DNA from: Penelope pileata | Lineage: Eukaryota > Chordata > Aves > Galliformes > Cracidae | Length of the DNA: 64,000 nucleotides | Direction: 5' to 3' | Assembly: GCA_013396635.1 (NCBI GenBank) | Contig: WBMW01002277.1 | Coordinates: 54,482-118,481 of the forward strand | In this document: positions 41,380 through 54,734 of the stretch, piece by piece | How the letters are laid out: each line of letters opens with the position of its first letter | Numbering within the stretch: position 1 is the first letter of the stretch | Made by a program: the position numbers and the translations under genes | The notes under the pieces: model-generated | What the model was told of the DNA's origin: nothing | The model's input: the letters and a program-made list of their open reading frames with translations, nothing else | The model's database searches: none

Positions 41380-41888
41380 CGTATGCTGTCAGTGATCAGG
41401 AAGGATGTGGAGCTTTTGGAGAGGGTCCAGAGGAGGGCCACAGGGATGATCAGATGGTTGGAGCACCTCCCTTCAGAAGACAGGCTGAGGGAGCTGGGCT
41501 TGTTCAGCCTGGAGAAGAGAAGGCTGTGGGGAGCTCTTATTGCAGCCTTCCAGTATTTAAAGGGAGATTGTAAAAGGGAGGGAAATCAACTTTTCACAAG
41601 GGTAGACAGTGATAGGACAAGGGGGAATGGTTTTAAGCTGAAGGAGCGAAGGTTTAGATTGGATGTCAGGGGGAAGTTTCTTCACTGAGAGAGTGGTGAG
41701 GTGTTGGCACAGACTGTCCAGAGAGGTTGTGGATGCCCTGACCTTGGAGGTGTTCAAGGCCAGGTTGGATGGGGCCCTGGGCCACCTGATCTAGTACCAG
41801 ATCTGGAGGTTGGCAGCCCTGCTTGTGGCACGGGGGTTGGAACCTGATGGTCCTTGGGGTCCCATCCAACCATTCTATGATTCTGTGA
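41380..41888 (+). mobile_element. CR1 LINE 3' part, about 510 bp, forward orientation
   Basis: A 5'-truncated CR1 with the end of its reverse-transcriptase frame still readable: KDVELLERVQRRATGMIRWL then EHLPSEDRLRELGLFSLEKR and later SDRTRGNGFKLKERRFRLD. A small deletion near 41670-41680 shifts the frame to a stop at 41686, so the residual reading frame is broken. The non-coding tail follows and ends CCATTCTATGATTCTGTGA. It is better preserved than the other CR1 copies here, which suggests it is the youngest. It lies 0.8 kb from another CR1 in the same orientation. Confidence 0.94.
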
Positions 41889-43019
41889 TAGCTAACCGCA
41901 AGTCCTGTAAGAAAACAGTACCTGCGGCCAACAACAAACTCCAACAAATTCAAGGTTCAGGTGGTTTGAACATTTCAGGGACAACCTGATGGTCTTTTTC
42001 AGGAAATTAAATGAACTTTACAGAAGCATTTCTGACCAACAGTACCTGTGAGCAAGGAAAGGACTGTGTGGAGTAATTTAGCAGTCACAGATATATTTAT
42101 TCTAAGTTATTTCCATTAAAGATTTATTCTTTTTATAAATCAAAACAAAATATTTCTCGCTGCCACTTTATACAGTAATCTATTGTTTCATTTTCTCTGG
42201 GGAGGCCTTGGCACCTATGAACAATAAAGACTAAGGAGCCCTAACTCAGCTAACTGCTACATTGCTGCACACTGTTGAGCTGAAAAACACATTTACAGAG
42301 TTATAAGTGCATTTACTCTGCAAAGCAGATGGCATTTGCCATTCTTACTGGGTCCCTTGCTAATATTTCTTGTTGCTTTTTCAGGCATTGGGATATCTTT
42401 CCTGAAAAATATCTTTAAAAATTCAAAAGATAAGAGAATTCTGGCAGCAGAAAATAGAAAGAACTGGGAAAATCTTGCAGTGAATGGTCTGTAAGTTGCA
42501 AAGTGGGACCCTTTGCTCCCCTTGACTTGTAGCTGTAGGGCAGAGAGAGGAAGAGCTCATCTCTGGTGAGCCTTTCTACTGCTGAAATTCAACAAACCAC
42601 AGCCTCTCCAGAGGGAGAGAGATTCAAGCAAACAAGATATTAAGGATACGTGCATTTATTTTTGAACAGAGCATAAATTGGGTCAGCTCTCCAGTTTCAA
42701 CATGACCCATGGTGACACAAAACAGGAGCAATTCTGATCAAGTCCAATCATCTGCCCCAGTGCTGTAGCTGCGTGATGCTGATCTTCGCATGTAAACCTA
42801 GCCTAGCTTCGCCTTTATCAAATCTAGAATTTATGGTTTAACTGCCTCCCTTAAGTAAACAACCCCACTGCCTGGCTGACCCTCCTATTAGGCTTGCCCT
42901 GATATCCAAGATAAATGCATCCTTTCGACTCCAACCTGCATTTTCTTCCTAATTGTATCATCTGTGTCCATTAGGAACAATTTTTCTCTATCCCATATTT
43001 CAAAGTACAATACGCAGAC

Positions 43020-43262
43020 TTCCCTGACTCACTGACTTTTGTTTGTTCAGTTTAGACCAAACTAATTAACTATTTTTACTCTCTCTGTCTGGTTTGTACT
43101 CTCAAGGCATTACAGTGTTTCTTTTACCCTTCTTTGAACCCTCACCACCTAAGATACCATAGATGCTCTTAGATAGCTAACATATGTACAAGTGCATTCA
43201 GGGTTAAACAGGATTGACTGTAACATGGGGACCAAACACTGTAACAGTGATCTTGTACAGTC
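43020..43262 (-). mobile_element. Second ancient L3/CR1-type LINE relic
   Basis: The plus strand shows GTTCAGTTTAGACCAAACTA, then TTTACCCTTCTTTGAACCCT C, then AACATGGGGACCAAACACTG. This is the reverse complement of a segment found near the 3' part of old L3/CR1 LINEs (the TTGCTCTTCTCTGGACCCTC and GGTGCCCAGAACTGGACAC blocks). It is highly decayed and the boundaries are approximate. It has the same orientation as the host gene and as the relic at 26865. Confidence 0.5.
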
Positions 43263-45108
43263 TGATTCTTTTTAAAAGTTTATTTATAGCTATATGAAAA
43301 AGATCTTTCTTGCAAATTTGCAGAAATTCCCTTATCCAGAATAAGTGGCTCCCATATGCAACTTTCTTTCCTTTAAAGATGATTTTGTGATTTTTTTAGT
43401 TTTTTCCTTGTAATATAATAGAAAATAATTTGATCAAGTAGTTGGAATTGTTTGAAAATGTCAAATGCATATTACTGTTTATGTAGGAAATTTTGCTTTC
43501 ACTTCCATACAAACGTACTGCCTTAGAACATTACCACAGGAATTTGTGTTTATTTTGTGGTTAGACAATTGGAGTACTTTTTTCTCAAGAACTTTATTTT
43601 ACTGTGAAAGGAAAATCAAATGCATTTCACTCCAGTTAGGCAAAAGTGGGACAGTAGGAACTGTGACATACGATCTTCTGGAAAGGCAGCATCCTTTCCA
43701 AATTGCACTTGTGCATCAGTGTTTAGCATAATATTTAATCAACTCTTTTTGTGGTGACAGGGAAGAGGTATTTATTCAGGATGACACACTGGGATAAAGA
43801 GTCTGGTTTTCAAACCTGTCCTGCTTTTGCTCAGCTTTATAGCTGATCTGACCAAGGCTGAAGGAGGTCAGTAACGTGATTGGGGTCAAATTAGCTCTTT
43901 GGGTTTTGCCTGCCTTCCTTCCTTTCTCCATTAGGTGAGATGGCATAAAAGAACTCAAAGAAGATCTGAGAGGATAGTACTTTCAAATATAAGTCCAGAA
44001 AAAGGGAAAGAAGTTGAAAAAATGATGACATAAAAGTATGGTACCATGGAGACAAGCTTCCTTCTCAGAAATCCCATTGGTGAGTCTTCAGAGGTGCATA
44101 AATAAGTCAACAGGGAAGTTTCCAAAAGCATGGCAATGCTACCAACTCAAAAGGGTGCTTACTTGAGATCAGCCCTACTAATAAATAGCAGAAATCAAAC
44201 GCAGAAAGCAAAATAACCCAAAATATAATGACCTTTGCTATCACCTAACAACTTCTCAGCCAATTTCAATGCGCTCTACAAAGACAGCAAATATTTAAAG
44301 GAGTAACATAAGGCACAAAACCCAGGGGATTACTCCACAGCTTTCCCAGCAGGACAATAACACTGACAGAGAGACAACCAAACAGCAAGTCCCGACTGCT
44401 GGACTCTGTTTTACACTCCTAGAGCCATTCCATGTATACAGGCAGATCTTCATGTGTCCATCCCCTAGGCTGACACTAATTGCAAACCATGTTTAGAAGT
44501 AATTCAAGCTTTCCAGTATATATTCCACTAAGAGAATATATTTGTATCCTTTCAAACATAAAAGAGAACCAGCTTAGAAGGAAGAAATCCTGATAAGGAT
44601 AACAAAATTCAGGCTGGGCTCAAAATTCAGGCCTCTCTATTTCAAACGGTAATGTAAAAGAAATTGCTTCATATTACTACGCAATATTCTGTTGCATACT
44701 CAGCTCAGATACCTCAGCACAATAACAACACACAAGAAAAAGAAGCAAGCTGATCAGAAACTTAGAATTTTCTTCAGCTGTCCAAACTGAGTTAAATATA
44801 ATTCAATAGCACAAAAGGACAAAGCACGACTTATCTTTTTTGAAGCAAGCACACACACAATTTGTATGTCCAAGATAAAAGAATATTCCCCAGAGAGAAA
44901 AATAAACAATATAATGAGAAATAAATGGAAATAAAAATCCCTTTAGTTTTAATTATACAAAGCTGAGATTACTGACAAAGTTCACAAATATTTTTTACAC
45001 GTGACAACACAGTCTCCCTTTGTTTAGAAGTTAACTCGTGCCAAAAGCCGAGCAGACACCTTACATTCTGATGACATTTCACATGCCTTGGAAAAAAAAC
45101 TGCCTTAC

Positions 45109-45303
45109 CAAGATCATGTGGCCGGTGGAGATGTCCATGTTGGACTGCACCGGCTCCTCGCACCAGGACGACGTGCTGCTGCGGGCCGAGGGGCTGGGAA
45201 TGGGCCCATCGCTGAATTGAGAGGAAACACTATTGATGCGAGAGGCGTGCAGGGGCTCCGGGCGGTCAGACGTCTTCACGGCCATGCGCTGACGGCATAG
45301 CTC
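45109..45303 (-). CDS. PTPRN2: PTPRN2 exon: juxtamembrane serine-rich cytoplasmic region
   Basis: A 195-bp exon of 65 codons, phase 0 at both ends. The acceptor is TCTCTCGGCAG before GAGCTATGC; the donor is ATCTTG/GTAAGG. It starts ELCRQRMAVK, completing the YQEL signal from the transmembrane exon. It continues through a serine-rich stretch (RINSVSSQFSDGPIPSP, ARSSTSSWCEEPVQ) and ends NMDISTGHMIL. This segment links membrane and PTP domain and in mammals carries phosphorylation sites and sorting information. The basophilic pattern R-x-x-S in RINS is visible here. From memory, mammalian phogrin has Ser where this sequence has Cys in SSWCEEP, as the paralogue IA-2 does. Stops appear shortly inside the intron if the donor is ignored, confirming the boundary. 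The exon is symmetrical. Confidence 0.97.
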
Positions 45304-45656
45304 CTGCCGAGAGAAAAGGAAGAAACAACCTACAGTTAGGGGTAATTACAGGATACACTCGACTGAAGACATATGATTTACAATATGTTTCCAGGGCTGG
45401 AAGTGTTTTCCCTCTCACCGCAGTGATTTTTGGGAGGCTGTCTGCTCTGCTATGCACATCTACAAAGATTAAATAATACTCAGTGAAATTACTACATGAT
45501 GGCTCTCCTAACCTTTCAAAAGTTTAATTATGACAGTGTGCTCATCGCCTTTCAGATAACCGAAAATAATATTCTGGAGCTTGAATTTCCAACAGATCTC
45601 TCCTTTTTCCCTAATATCATCCCACGTTCAGTGCAGTCACTTTTGAACCGTGTAAC

Positions 45657-45711
45657 CTACTGAAGTTAATGGGGTTGCATGGGAGTAATTGAGAGCACTA
45701 CTTGGCCCTGA
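45657..45711. repeat. Dispersed short motif, copy 3 (unassigned amniote repeat)
   Basis: CTACTGAAGTTAATGGGGTT GCATGGGAGTAATTGAGAG, then CTACTTGGCCC. Same family layout as copies at 28271, 33291 and 61444. Lies 350 bp into the intron from the juxtamembrane exon. Confidence 0.45.
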
Positions 45712-48225
45712 ATATGCAAACTCAGCAAGCTGCAGGCAACTGAATTGATGTGCCCTCCACTATAAATTCTAGTTGATAGATGCATCATTTCTCTTCATTA
45801 AAATAGCAAACTCACAACGCTTCCTCCCTGATGTTGGGCAGAGAGGATGAAGAATGACATTAATGAAGAATAAAAACAGAAATCTGTCATTGTATTGTTT
45901 AAGCAGCTTTGGCAAAGAAAGAAAATTCAAGCTATCACACACTCTAATGCAAGTTGTGTAAAAGCACCATAACAGACTGCACTGTGAATATGTATTTTCA
46001 CTCGCATCCATGCATAGAATTCATGTAAAAATACAGAATTCTGCTTAGGTAATGGAAAATCCTATTGGTAAAAGCAACTCCCTACAGTATAAAAGCCTGA
46101 CTCAAATGGGATAAACAGACCCACGCTTATGCTGTGATTGTTATAATGCTCTCAGAATCACTTATGTGTAGTAAAATCTCAGAGAGTATAATAAAATTAT
46201 CATTTTTTAACATATGTCTATTGTCCATGAGAGACACTTGGCTGCCTGCATTGCACAGCAAGACGGGTTAGTCCATGGGATCTGGGCATATTGCACACAC
46301 GGTGTGGCTGCGCATTTGTCTTGGATTACTCATTCTGCACAGATGAGTCCTAAGAGCACAGTCTTTTGCCGCAAGCTAACAAAATAATACAGTCTGAAGA
46401 ATTCATACTGTTGAAAAGCTGTGGCCTCCATTTCCTTATTCATTGATAATACAGTTACAGCCCAAGTGCCACCAGTAGGATGATCTGAAAAACTCCATAT
46501 ATCAAGTGTAATAAAATCTTTTTCATACAAGAGTTAGAAATATAACTTCATGAGAATCGTTTTTTTGACCTTGCAAACTTCAGGGTATTGAAGAGGGATT
46601 CTAATCCATGCAGTAGCAAGCATGCAAACAAAAACACGGAAATCATTGTATTGAAGGTTCTCTCGCCTGAGTGTGACAATGATTAAAGATCCATCCAAAC
46701 ATTTATATTTGTCTGTCTTCTACCAAAGCTTCTGTTGTCCGTGCCATTAGAGGTGCTCATGTAGAATTCTTCTCTATTTACAAAATATAGGTTTTTTTCC
46801 CCACTTCCACTATGTTTTCTGCCACTTGTTACCTTTGTTACTTCTTACTAACTTTAATAGATCAAATATTAGAAAAAAAAAAATTTGAAATTTAGTTGCA
46901 TATGTTAGTGTTAGATAGGTCACCTAAACAATCAGCATTAAAAAAAGTCAGACTTTATTGTAATTTTTTTTTTAATATAAAGACAAAGAAAAAAAACTCT
47001 CCTCCTTTTTTCTGAAGGATCACATACATCATCAGAAAAGATGGCAATAGTCCAAAATGGCTATTGCTAACCTCAGAATGACCTTGTAGTAGTATAATTT
47101 CAAATCTCTGCTTTTAGCAGATTTTGGGAAAAGTATAACAGCGCAGAAAGTTTTTGGACAGAAAAATAAATCTGCAGAAGACCAGAAAGCTGTTCAAATA
47201 GATATCAGCTATTCTCAGGGGGAATGGTTTACTGGACTAGGCAAAACTATAATAAGTAAAGGTATAAAAGTATGTAGTCTATCACACAACTGCTAAAAGG
47301 ATGTGTCTTCTGGCTAGCATGCCATGTGACGTAGATATGAATTTGTTTTATTCAAATAGACATCCTGCCACTTGACTCACCCCAACTCTCTACTAACAAT
47401 AGCATTTGTACTCAAACAGGATCTTTGTTTTTAAGTTGATCTGTTCCTGCTGCTCATATCCTGCCTCAAATCATAATCCTCTGCTTTTACAAGTGGTTGC
47501 TGTGGAAAGGATTATAGTGCCAACAAAAAAGAATCAGGAACAAGTGAGCTATAAGAAATTAATAACATTTCTATGCAAACACTGATGATAAAAGAAGTAA
47601 TATTACAGCCAACTGGTTCTAGATTAGATTCACTTTCCACTAAAAATAAAGTTTTGGACACATAATTTAATATGCTACTCAGAAACTTTGTTTTCAAGCC
47701 AGAGTTTAACATGTTAATGATCCTCACAAAGGAAGGTAAGGTTGAGAAACACAATAAATATAAATAAGATTTTTTTTTAAAAGTAACTTGATTCCAAATA
47801 TCAGCATATTTTTTTCCTGACGTGTATACAACCAGAACAATTATTCCCAGAACTGCTGTAACTGTCAGATACCTTAAACAAAGCAATCATGTCACTGTAC
47901 ACAGCCAGAAAAAATGTTTAATGTAAACAGGAAGGTCAAATCAGAGTTGCAGCAAAAACACCACTAAGTTTCTTGATTGGTGTTTTAAATCTTCAGGACA
48001 ATGGGTTTTCCCCTGTCTGTAAACAGATTTTTTTTTGTTTGTTTTAATTCATCTCCAGATTGGTCCAATCTTGGCAGCTCTTCCTTCTGCGCTCCCAGCC
48101 AGCCCAGGCTGAGCAACCTGCCCATCCCCACATGCCTGCGACATCTACAGCTTCTTCCAAGTCATACTCTGCTAAGCCCAACCATTTTGACACCCTTTGG
48201 GCTTTTAGCATAGCTCCATCTACAG

Positions 48226-48345
48226 TCTAGCCTTCTTTGTGCATAGTTTGGATGCCATTCTGCATTGAAAAGCATCATTTACACATATAAAAGTAATCAT
48301 AATGCATACACATGAAGAAATGATCCTCCTGACCCTTCACGCTGC
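48226..48345 (+). repeat. Local direct duplication, copy A
   Basis: About 120 bp, from TCTAGCCTTCTTTGTGCATA to ATGATCCTCCTGACCCTTCA. It recurs about 715-720 bp downstream (48941-49067). The longest identical stretch is GAAGAAATGATCCTCCTGAC CCTTC; the rest differs by scattered substitutions and small indels, so the duplication is old. Its orientation is direct. I do not recognise the sequence as a named repeat. Confidence 0.8.
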
Positions 48346-48940
48346 ATCTACACTGTCATCTACAAAAGCTTCAATATGCAGTGTGTTTGGAAGGTCCAAA
48401 TGGACTCCTTCAGGACATAAAGACTAGGAAGGTGCAGCTCAGAGCAGGTACATATCTAAATGTGGGATTTGGGTTTCCTTCGTGCTCAAGGCGAGCTGCT
48501 CTGGCTCTGTGAGAGGCATGGGGAGCATGAGGTGTTCCACACCTGGTGCTCTCAGGGAAACCCCATCCCTGGGCACTTATGGAGATGGCACCATGTCAGA
48601 AGCACACAAAGACCTGGGAGACTAAAATCCCCATTTATAGGATACCTGCCATCTGTGCACCTCACTGCTCGCTCAGGTACATTCTTCCCAGTTCTCCAAA
48701 ATCTTACATTCTCATAAGCATTCAGCAAAACACCATCTACCAAACTACAATTAGAGTTAAAACTTGGCTAAAACGTCAAAGCCAGAAATGGTATGAATGA
48801 AATGAACAGCTGTATTTCTGTATCGTCTCAGCACATGCACCATTAAAAATATTTTCTAAGAATGAATTCAGTTTACTGCTGCACTTCTATATTTAGCAGG
48901 GTGGCTGGGGCTATTTCTACCATACTGTGACTCGGTAATG

Positions 48941-49067
48941 TCTAGCCTTTGTTTGTGTATAGTCCGGGTGCCATTCTTCATTTAAAAACATCATTTACAC
49001 CTAAAAAAGCAATCGCAATGCACACACTGAAATATGAAGAAATGATCCTCCTGACCCTTCGGGCTAT
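48941..49067 (+). repeat. Local direct duplication, copy B
   Basis: Starts TCTAGCCTTTGTTTGTGTAT and ends GATCCTCCTGACCCTTCGGG. Pairs with 48226-48345. It has a small insertion relative to copy A before the shared GAAGAAATGATCC block. The 595 bp between copies show no matching extension that I can see. Confidence 0.8.
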
Positions 49068-50598
49068 GATCTAATGGATGGGTTGGACATAAACATTTAT
49101 TTAAAAGGTAATTTGAAGTTTATGACGTTATTTCCCATCACATGGGAATTGCTATCATACTGAGGCACTTACTGTGTTTTTTATTTCCCAACATTTATTA
49201 TCAAACTTATGTGGCGGTCACATGCAATATATAATGGAAAAGTAATATCGCTGCATGACAAAAACTGCCATAACCAAGATAAATATTCTGTAAATAATGT
49301 CCAGTTAAATGAGTTCAAAGTACAGCACAATGATCATCTGTAGAGAGCTTTTTATTTGAGACATAATTGATAACCTTAAACAAACCATAAACACTACTCT
49401 CAGGAAAAAAAAAAAAAAGGACCGCTTCCAATGAGGTTTTAAAGTGTTTCTAACACTTGGTTGTCCTCACAGAGATGCAGAGAAGCATAACTACTATTTC
49501 CTCAGGTACAATAAATGGATTTTCAAATCCATACAGCCCACTTGTGAATGAACCACACCATGGTATAAATGGAATTTGTCCAAATTCAAAAAAGGGCATC
49601 AATAGACTTGTGCCTAATGGACAACAACTCATGGATGGAGAGCCACTCTTGCTATGCTGCTTTGTTAGAAGGGGCCTCTGAACCTGAAGGGATGAGCAAA
49701 GAAGTCTCCACTCAACCAAGGAGGCATCATACCTCTTCAGAAATGAACCCCACAGACATCTCTCCATGTGGTTTATTGAAATATTTGTTTTGGAGAGAAA
49801 CTGATGTTTCTCTCTCCACCCTGATAAGGGGTAGGACGATAGGAAAGCATGACACTAAAACACATCTGAGCAATGGTCAGTACTGAATCTTTTCCCATGT
49901 ATTCAGAGCTTTGGACCCTGCCAGAGAAGCTACCACAGGGCTCCCAGGAAGGAGTCCTAGACATCTTGGTTAAGGTACAGCCAACGTGCACAATGTGCAC
50001 CTTGGTATTGTGTTCATTTCTCTTACACAAGCCACTCCATTGCCAAGCCGCTTCTGGTACCAGGTACCTTATAAGTTACATTTTTCATTCCTATATATGC
50101 ATGAGAAGAGACTCTCATTATTTTTTTTTTATTTTTTAATAACAGCCCCAGACTTGCGTTATCCAAAAAATGAAGTCACAGAAGTAGGCCAGACATTTCC
50201 AGTCCTTTCAAAATCTTTTGCTTAACAAATTCACACGGAAATCATGTGACCTAGTCCAGAAACAAGGGCGGCATAATTATTTACGGAATGAAAAAAAAAA
50301 AAATTAAGAAAGAATGAACACTTTCATAGTGCAACTACTAAGAAACTGCAGAGACACTAAACAAAGAAAAATAGTGTTTATTAACAACTGGTAGGTGAGC
50401 ACAGACAAAGCCCTTTCAACCTGACCTGCTTGATATTCTAGCAGAAAGAAGAAACAAATGTACAGAAACCTTGCATTCATTTTACACGCAAAACAAAACT
50501 GTTTTGCAGAAATTTTAAATTAAAAATGCTAAATATTAATTCTAAGAGATACTAAGCTATACTTTGTAACCAAATATGTAATGAAAACAAAGAGTATC

Positions 50599-50656
50599 CA
50601 TAGAATCATAGAATGGCTTGGGTTGGAAGGGACCTTAACGGTCACCCAGTTCCAAC
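50599..50656 (-). mobile_element. CR1 LINE 3' tail fragment, reverse orientation
   Basis: CATAGAATCATAGAATGGCT then TGGGTTGGAAGGGACCTTAA and CACCCAGTTCCAAC. This is the last 55-60 bases of CR1 in reverse complement, nearly matching consensus, cut off abruptly. Confidence 0.92.
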
Positions 50657-53600
50657 ATCATGTTTTATAAGCTAGGTGTGGGAAAGAAAGATCTTTTAAA
50701 AATGTGTTTCCTTTCAGTTTTGATACAAGAGAATATTAGCCTCTCTGTCCTTTAAATTAAGGAGGCATTACTCACAGGATGAGCTGAAGCCTGCACCTAC
50801 AGCATGGATTTAACCATTCTGCGATGGACGCAGTCATAAAGCAGTGAGATTTAAAAAATGAAAAATAAAGCAAGCTCATTTTTTTTAAACAAATGAATCT
50901 AGGACTACAAACATCATTATTCTCTAACTAAATTTGCTTAGTGTTACTACAGGGTGAAGCTAAAGTCATTTGGCTGCCTTTGTTTTGCTTTTGCATACTT
51001 AATATGCTTGCAGGTGTTATAAATTCAACTTTAACTTATTTACCATGTTTGTAGCTTTGAGGATAATTACAGCTTTATTACCATTTATTTTTGAGTTATT
51101 GAAACATACTTTCAAGCCTGAGTTTCATTTTAACATCGTTTTCGTCCAGAAGTAAAAGAACTGTTTATACATGTGCAACATTTACACGCACATTTTCTGT
51201 CACTGCCAGAAAAGGCAACCACTGAGATCAGCATGCCTTCCAGAAGGGAACAGAGGGAGACACTGGAAAAATGTCAGTAAGTTATATTTTGGGAGATCAC
51301 ATTTATGACACAGTATCAAATGTGTCACTACATGGCCACACTGTTTGCTTCATATTTATCTAGACTTGTGTGTGACAGATCCCAAAGAGGTGTGTGTGGG
51401 GTCGATTAGAACAGAAAACATATATATTTGATTGTTAGTATAGACATGGTCTATAATGTTCAGACTACTACCTTCACTCTCACACCACACCACCATCTCT
51501 GCATCTGAGACCCAGTATAGGAGTTTTAATTTGCCTTGTTTTTAAGCGACCTAAAAGGCAGGGCTGCTGTTATTCTTCCACAGTATTACAGTCAAACACT
51601 CAATTTCCTAACAAAATTCCAATTTTTATTATGGTCTCTAAAATTAAAAATTTCAATTTTTTTTTTTTTAGCATTCCAGGCATCTCCTGGTGGGGATTCA
51701 TACAATTATGATTCTCCTTACTTCACATACACAAAGGAAGTAGAGGCCATGCAGGAGAGCAAAAGCAAAGAAAGCATCATTATCCTCAAGTTGAAACTGA
51801 CTTTTTTCTCATTTGCATTTATTTGTTTTATTCCTTCTTTTTAAATTTAAGCATTTCCACTGTCTTAACCCACCAAATCAAACGAACAGAAAGCCATATT
51901 CCATCATGGTCTTGCATGCAGCTCCAGAAATCAAGCAGGCATGAACACTTCTGATTTGCACTCAACCAAAGACACCAATTACCCAACACTGTTTAAGGAA
52001 ATATCCTTACTTTAATTCTTGCAGTGACTCTCACCCATATGATGGACATATAAATAGCCCAGAAGCTCATGAAGGGCCAAGGCCTTTTGCTCACCAAGGA
52101 GGATGTGGCAGCATACATTGGTGATATTGCCCTGAAATAAAGGAAGGGTTTCCTCTGCTACCCACATCAGGAAAGCACAGGCTTCTTTGCAGATAGTGCT
52201 GCTTCCCTGGGGATCAGGGTAGTTCGAAGACCGTGCTTAGTTTACTGTGCTGGGGATTTTTGTCCTACACAAAATACAAGAGACCGCTCTGTGTAAAACA
52301 GCTTATACATTATTTCTGAAAGAGGAAAGAGTTTCACGAACCAGATGCCTGACTTAATGTGAGGGAAGTGCAAAGGACTTCACAGACAGCAGATAGACTG
52401 AAAAAGCTTGTTTCTTTAAAATGATCTGAAGTGATATTTTCCCTGCATAATGACAGCATGATAATAGTTTCTTTTGGGCTTTGAATAGACTACAGGGATG
52501 CCTCCAAGGGACTACCCTCTAATAGGAATACCTGCAGTCACCTGAGCTCCATTGGTCTGAAAGCTCTCAGGTTTTTCTGAGAGCATCCCTGATAGTGTCT
52601 GAGCACTGCTGGGCTTGCAAATTCAGACAATGGTAATTCTGGAAGTGGCAGGATCTGAGATTCACCTACCTGCCACAAAAAAACCACCAACCAAATGAGA
52701 AAACCATAAAAAGTAAAGTGTTTTTGATGGTTTTAGCCAAAGCCGGCGTCTGAACTGCATTTCCCACACTGCAGGTGTGGTTGCATGTAGTGTATGACAA
52801 GTGAATGGTAAGTGTGAAGCCAGGAGACATTGAAGAATAGCAGTTCTGCCCTCAACATTACTAAGAAACTGGGATGTACTGTCCAGCTACAAGCATTCTC
52901 ACCTGTATCCACAGTCCTTCAGCCATACCCTTCACATGTAAAACAAACTTCACCTTTTCCACAATTTGTCCATCTCTACTAACTCCAATACACATCGATG
53001 TGGGCCCAGCTCCTGCTTAATGTGAATTTGCGGAGTGAATTCACCACCAGCACAGGGACAGCCATACAGCACAGCGTGGTGAACAAATGAACAGTAGTAA
53101 AGATTGAATTACCCTGCAAGGCCATGCAGAACAACGTACAAATTTCTCATGTTTTGACTTTGCTTCTTCCACCCCAGGCTGGACCAGCTTCCAGCAGGCA
53201 CCAGGGCTCTAAAGGAGAACTGCCACAAACGTTTCCTTATCCACTCCCAGCATTTATAGTTGCCTGGGGCTCAAAGCAGGTGAAAAATGCAGTCCCAAGC
53301 CAGCTGTAGTTTCTCAGGAAAAGTATACATTAAGGCTGTGAAGTCCAGTATTTTATTGCCCTGCAGGACTGAAAATGGGAGATCATTTTGGGTAGAAATG
53401 AGAATTCCCAGCTCACCAGCAGAACTCAGCACCCTCTTCTAGCTCAGAAAGAAACAAACAGTAACAACTTTATGTCTAAAAATGTTGCTTTATCCCATTC
53501 CAAAGATTATTATTGCTTCTCCTAAAGTCTATGTAACTGCATTCATGGTAACAGAGTCACTAAAACCAAGAAGAGAAATACAAAAAGAAGTCCTAAAAAC

Positions 53601-54734
53601 TTCTGAAATCTCCAAATCCTTTTTTCACGGACGGAGGCTATATACATCAGACATGATGCTAAGAGAAAGAAGTATTTATCAAGGATGGCCATCAGCAATA
53701 TTTTTTTTTGTAACATTGTCTATAATGACAGACGATTGTGCCGGTCATTACCCTTTCCTGCCTTAAAACTAAAGTTATTGCTTTCCACCCATTCCCCACT
53801 GAAAATAAAAATGAAATCATTGTTTAGCTCTGCTTGGAATAGCAAATGCAAGTTTTGCTAACAAGGAAACAGCAGGGAAAAAATGGAATATATAAAGCAC
53901 AGTGCTGCTAATAAGTTAGGTCAGGTTATCAGGAGCTAAAAACTTGGTGACACTGTGAAACCCTCCTAAACTCTGAAAAAAAAATATTATGTATGAGTTC
54001 TATCATATCTCTGAGAACAGATATTCTTTCTATCACACACTGCAAAACCCTTCAAGGATTAAAAATGTTGGTCAATGTTTCTACACATCCACTTTATTAG
54101 CATTACAGGAGATACTGGTAAAAATGAGAGATTTTCTACTCAGATCTCAGTACTGACATTCAGAGGTACAAGGAGACCTCACATTTAGAGAAAATAGCAA
54201 TGAAAGATTTTTTTCTGCATTTAACACCACTGAACATCTTTGCATGGTGCTATGCAGAAGTGAGAGTAAGAGTTTCACTTTTTCTTCAGCTCCTCATCTT
54301 ACACACTTTTTACTTTTCTACGCTGCCACTTGTCACCGTTTTAGAAGAAATAACCCGTATTTTCAATATCTCTTTATACAAGTTTTCCCTGCCATTAATC
54401 ATTCTTGTCACCTTTTCCCCCCTCCATTTCTGCAGCTTTCTTTCTGAGATGGAGTGACCAGCATCTGCTCAAGCCTCAATCATTGATTTTTACTTAATTA
54501 ACTTCTAAGATCCTCAAGCAAGCAAACAAAATTATTAGTCAACAATGCCTGGAGAGCCATTGGGTTGACCCAGACCTTCAAAAACAAGCTCAAATTTGGA
54601 TCAGGTTGGTAGGCAAGCCTCCTGCATATTTTAACATTCAAGAGCTTTCCAGTGAGGTTAATTAGGAATTGCAGGTCTTTATTTCACTGTGGGGGGTGAC
54701 AATATATGGACTTTACATACTCCCATTCCCACTT

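Larger units (their letters stand above)
21203..45108 (-). other. PTPRN2: PTPRN2 intron, 23.9 kb, repeat-bearing
   Basis: The largest complete intron in the window, from GTAAGGCAG at 45108 to TTAATTCCAG at 21203. It carries most of the recognisable repeats: L3/CR1 relics, two MIR-type SINEs, a hAT element and three CR1 tails, each listed separately. Blocks without anything I can name are 21203-26860, 27250-29740, 29940-31270, 32300-33080, 33355-40410 and 41890-43020. Of these, 22900-23420 is moderately GC-rich, and 34300-35600 is AT-rich and looks like unique conserved non-coding DNA. Confidence 0.9.

Noticed and set aside
47512..47886. 124-codon minus-strand open frame with hydrophobic stretches
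   Set aside because: The hydrophobic look follows from T-rich DNA on that strand; no motif or family resemblance and no sign of an exon.
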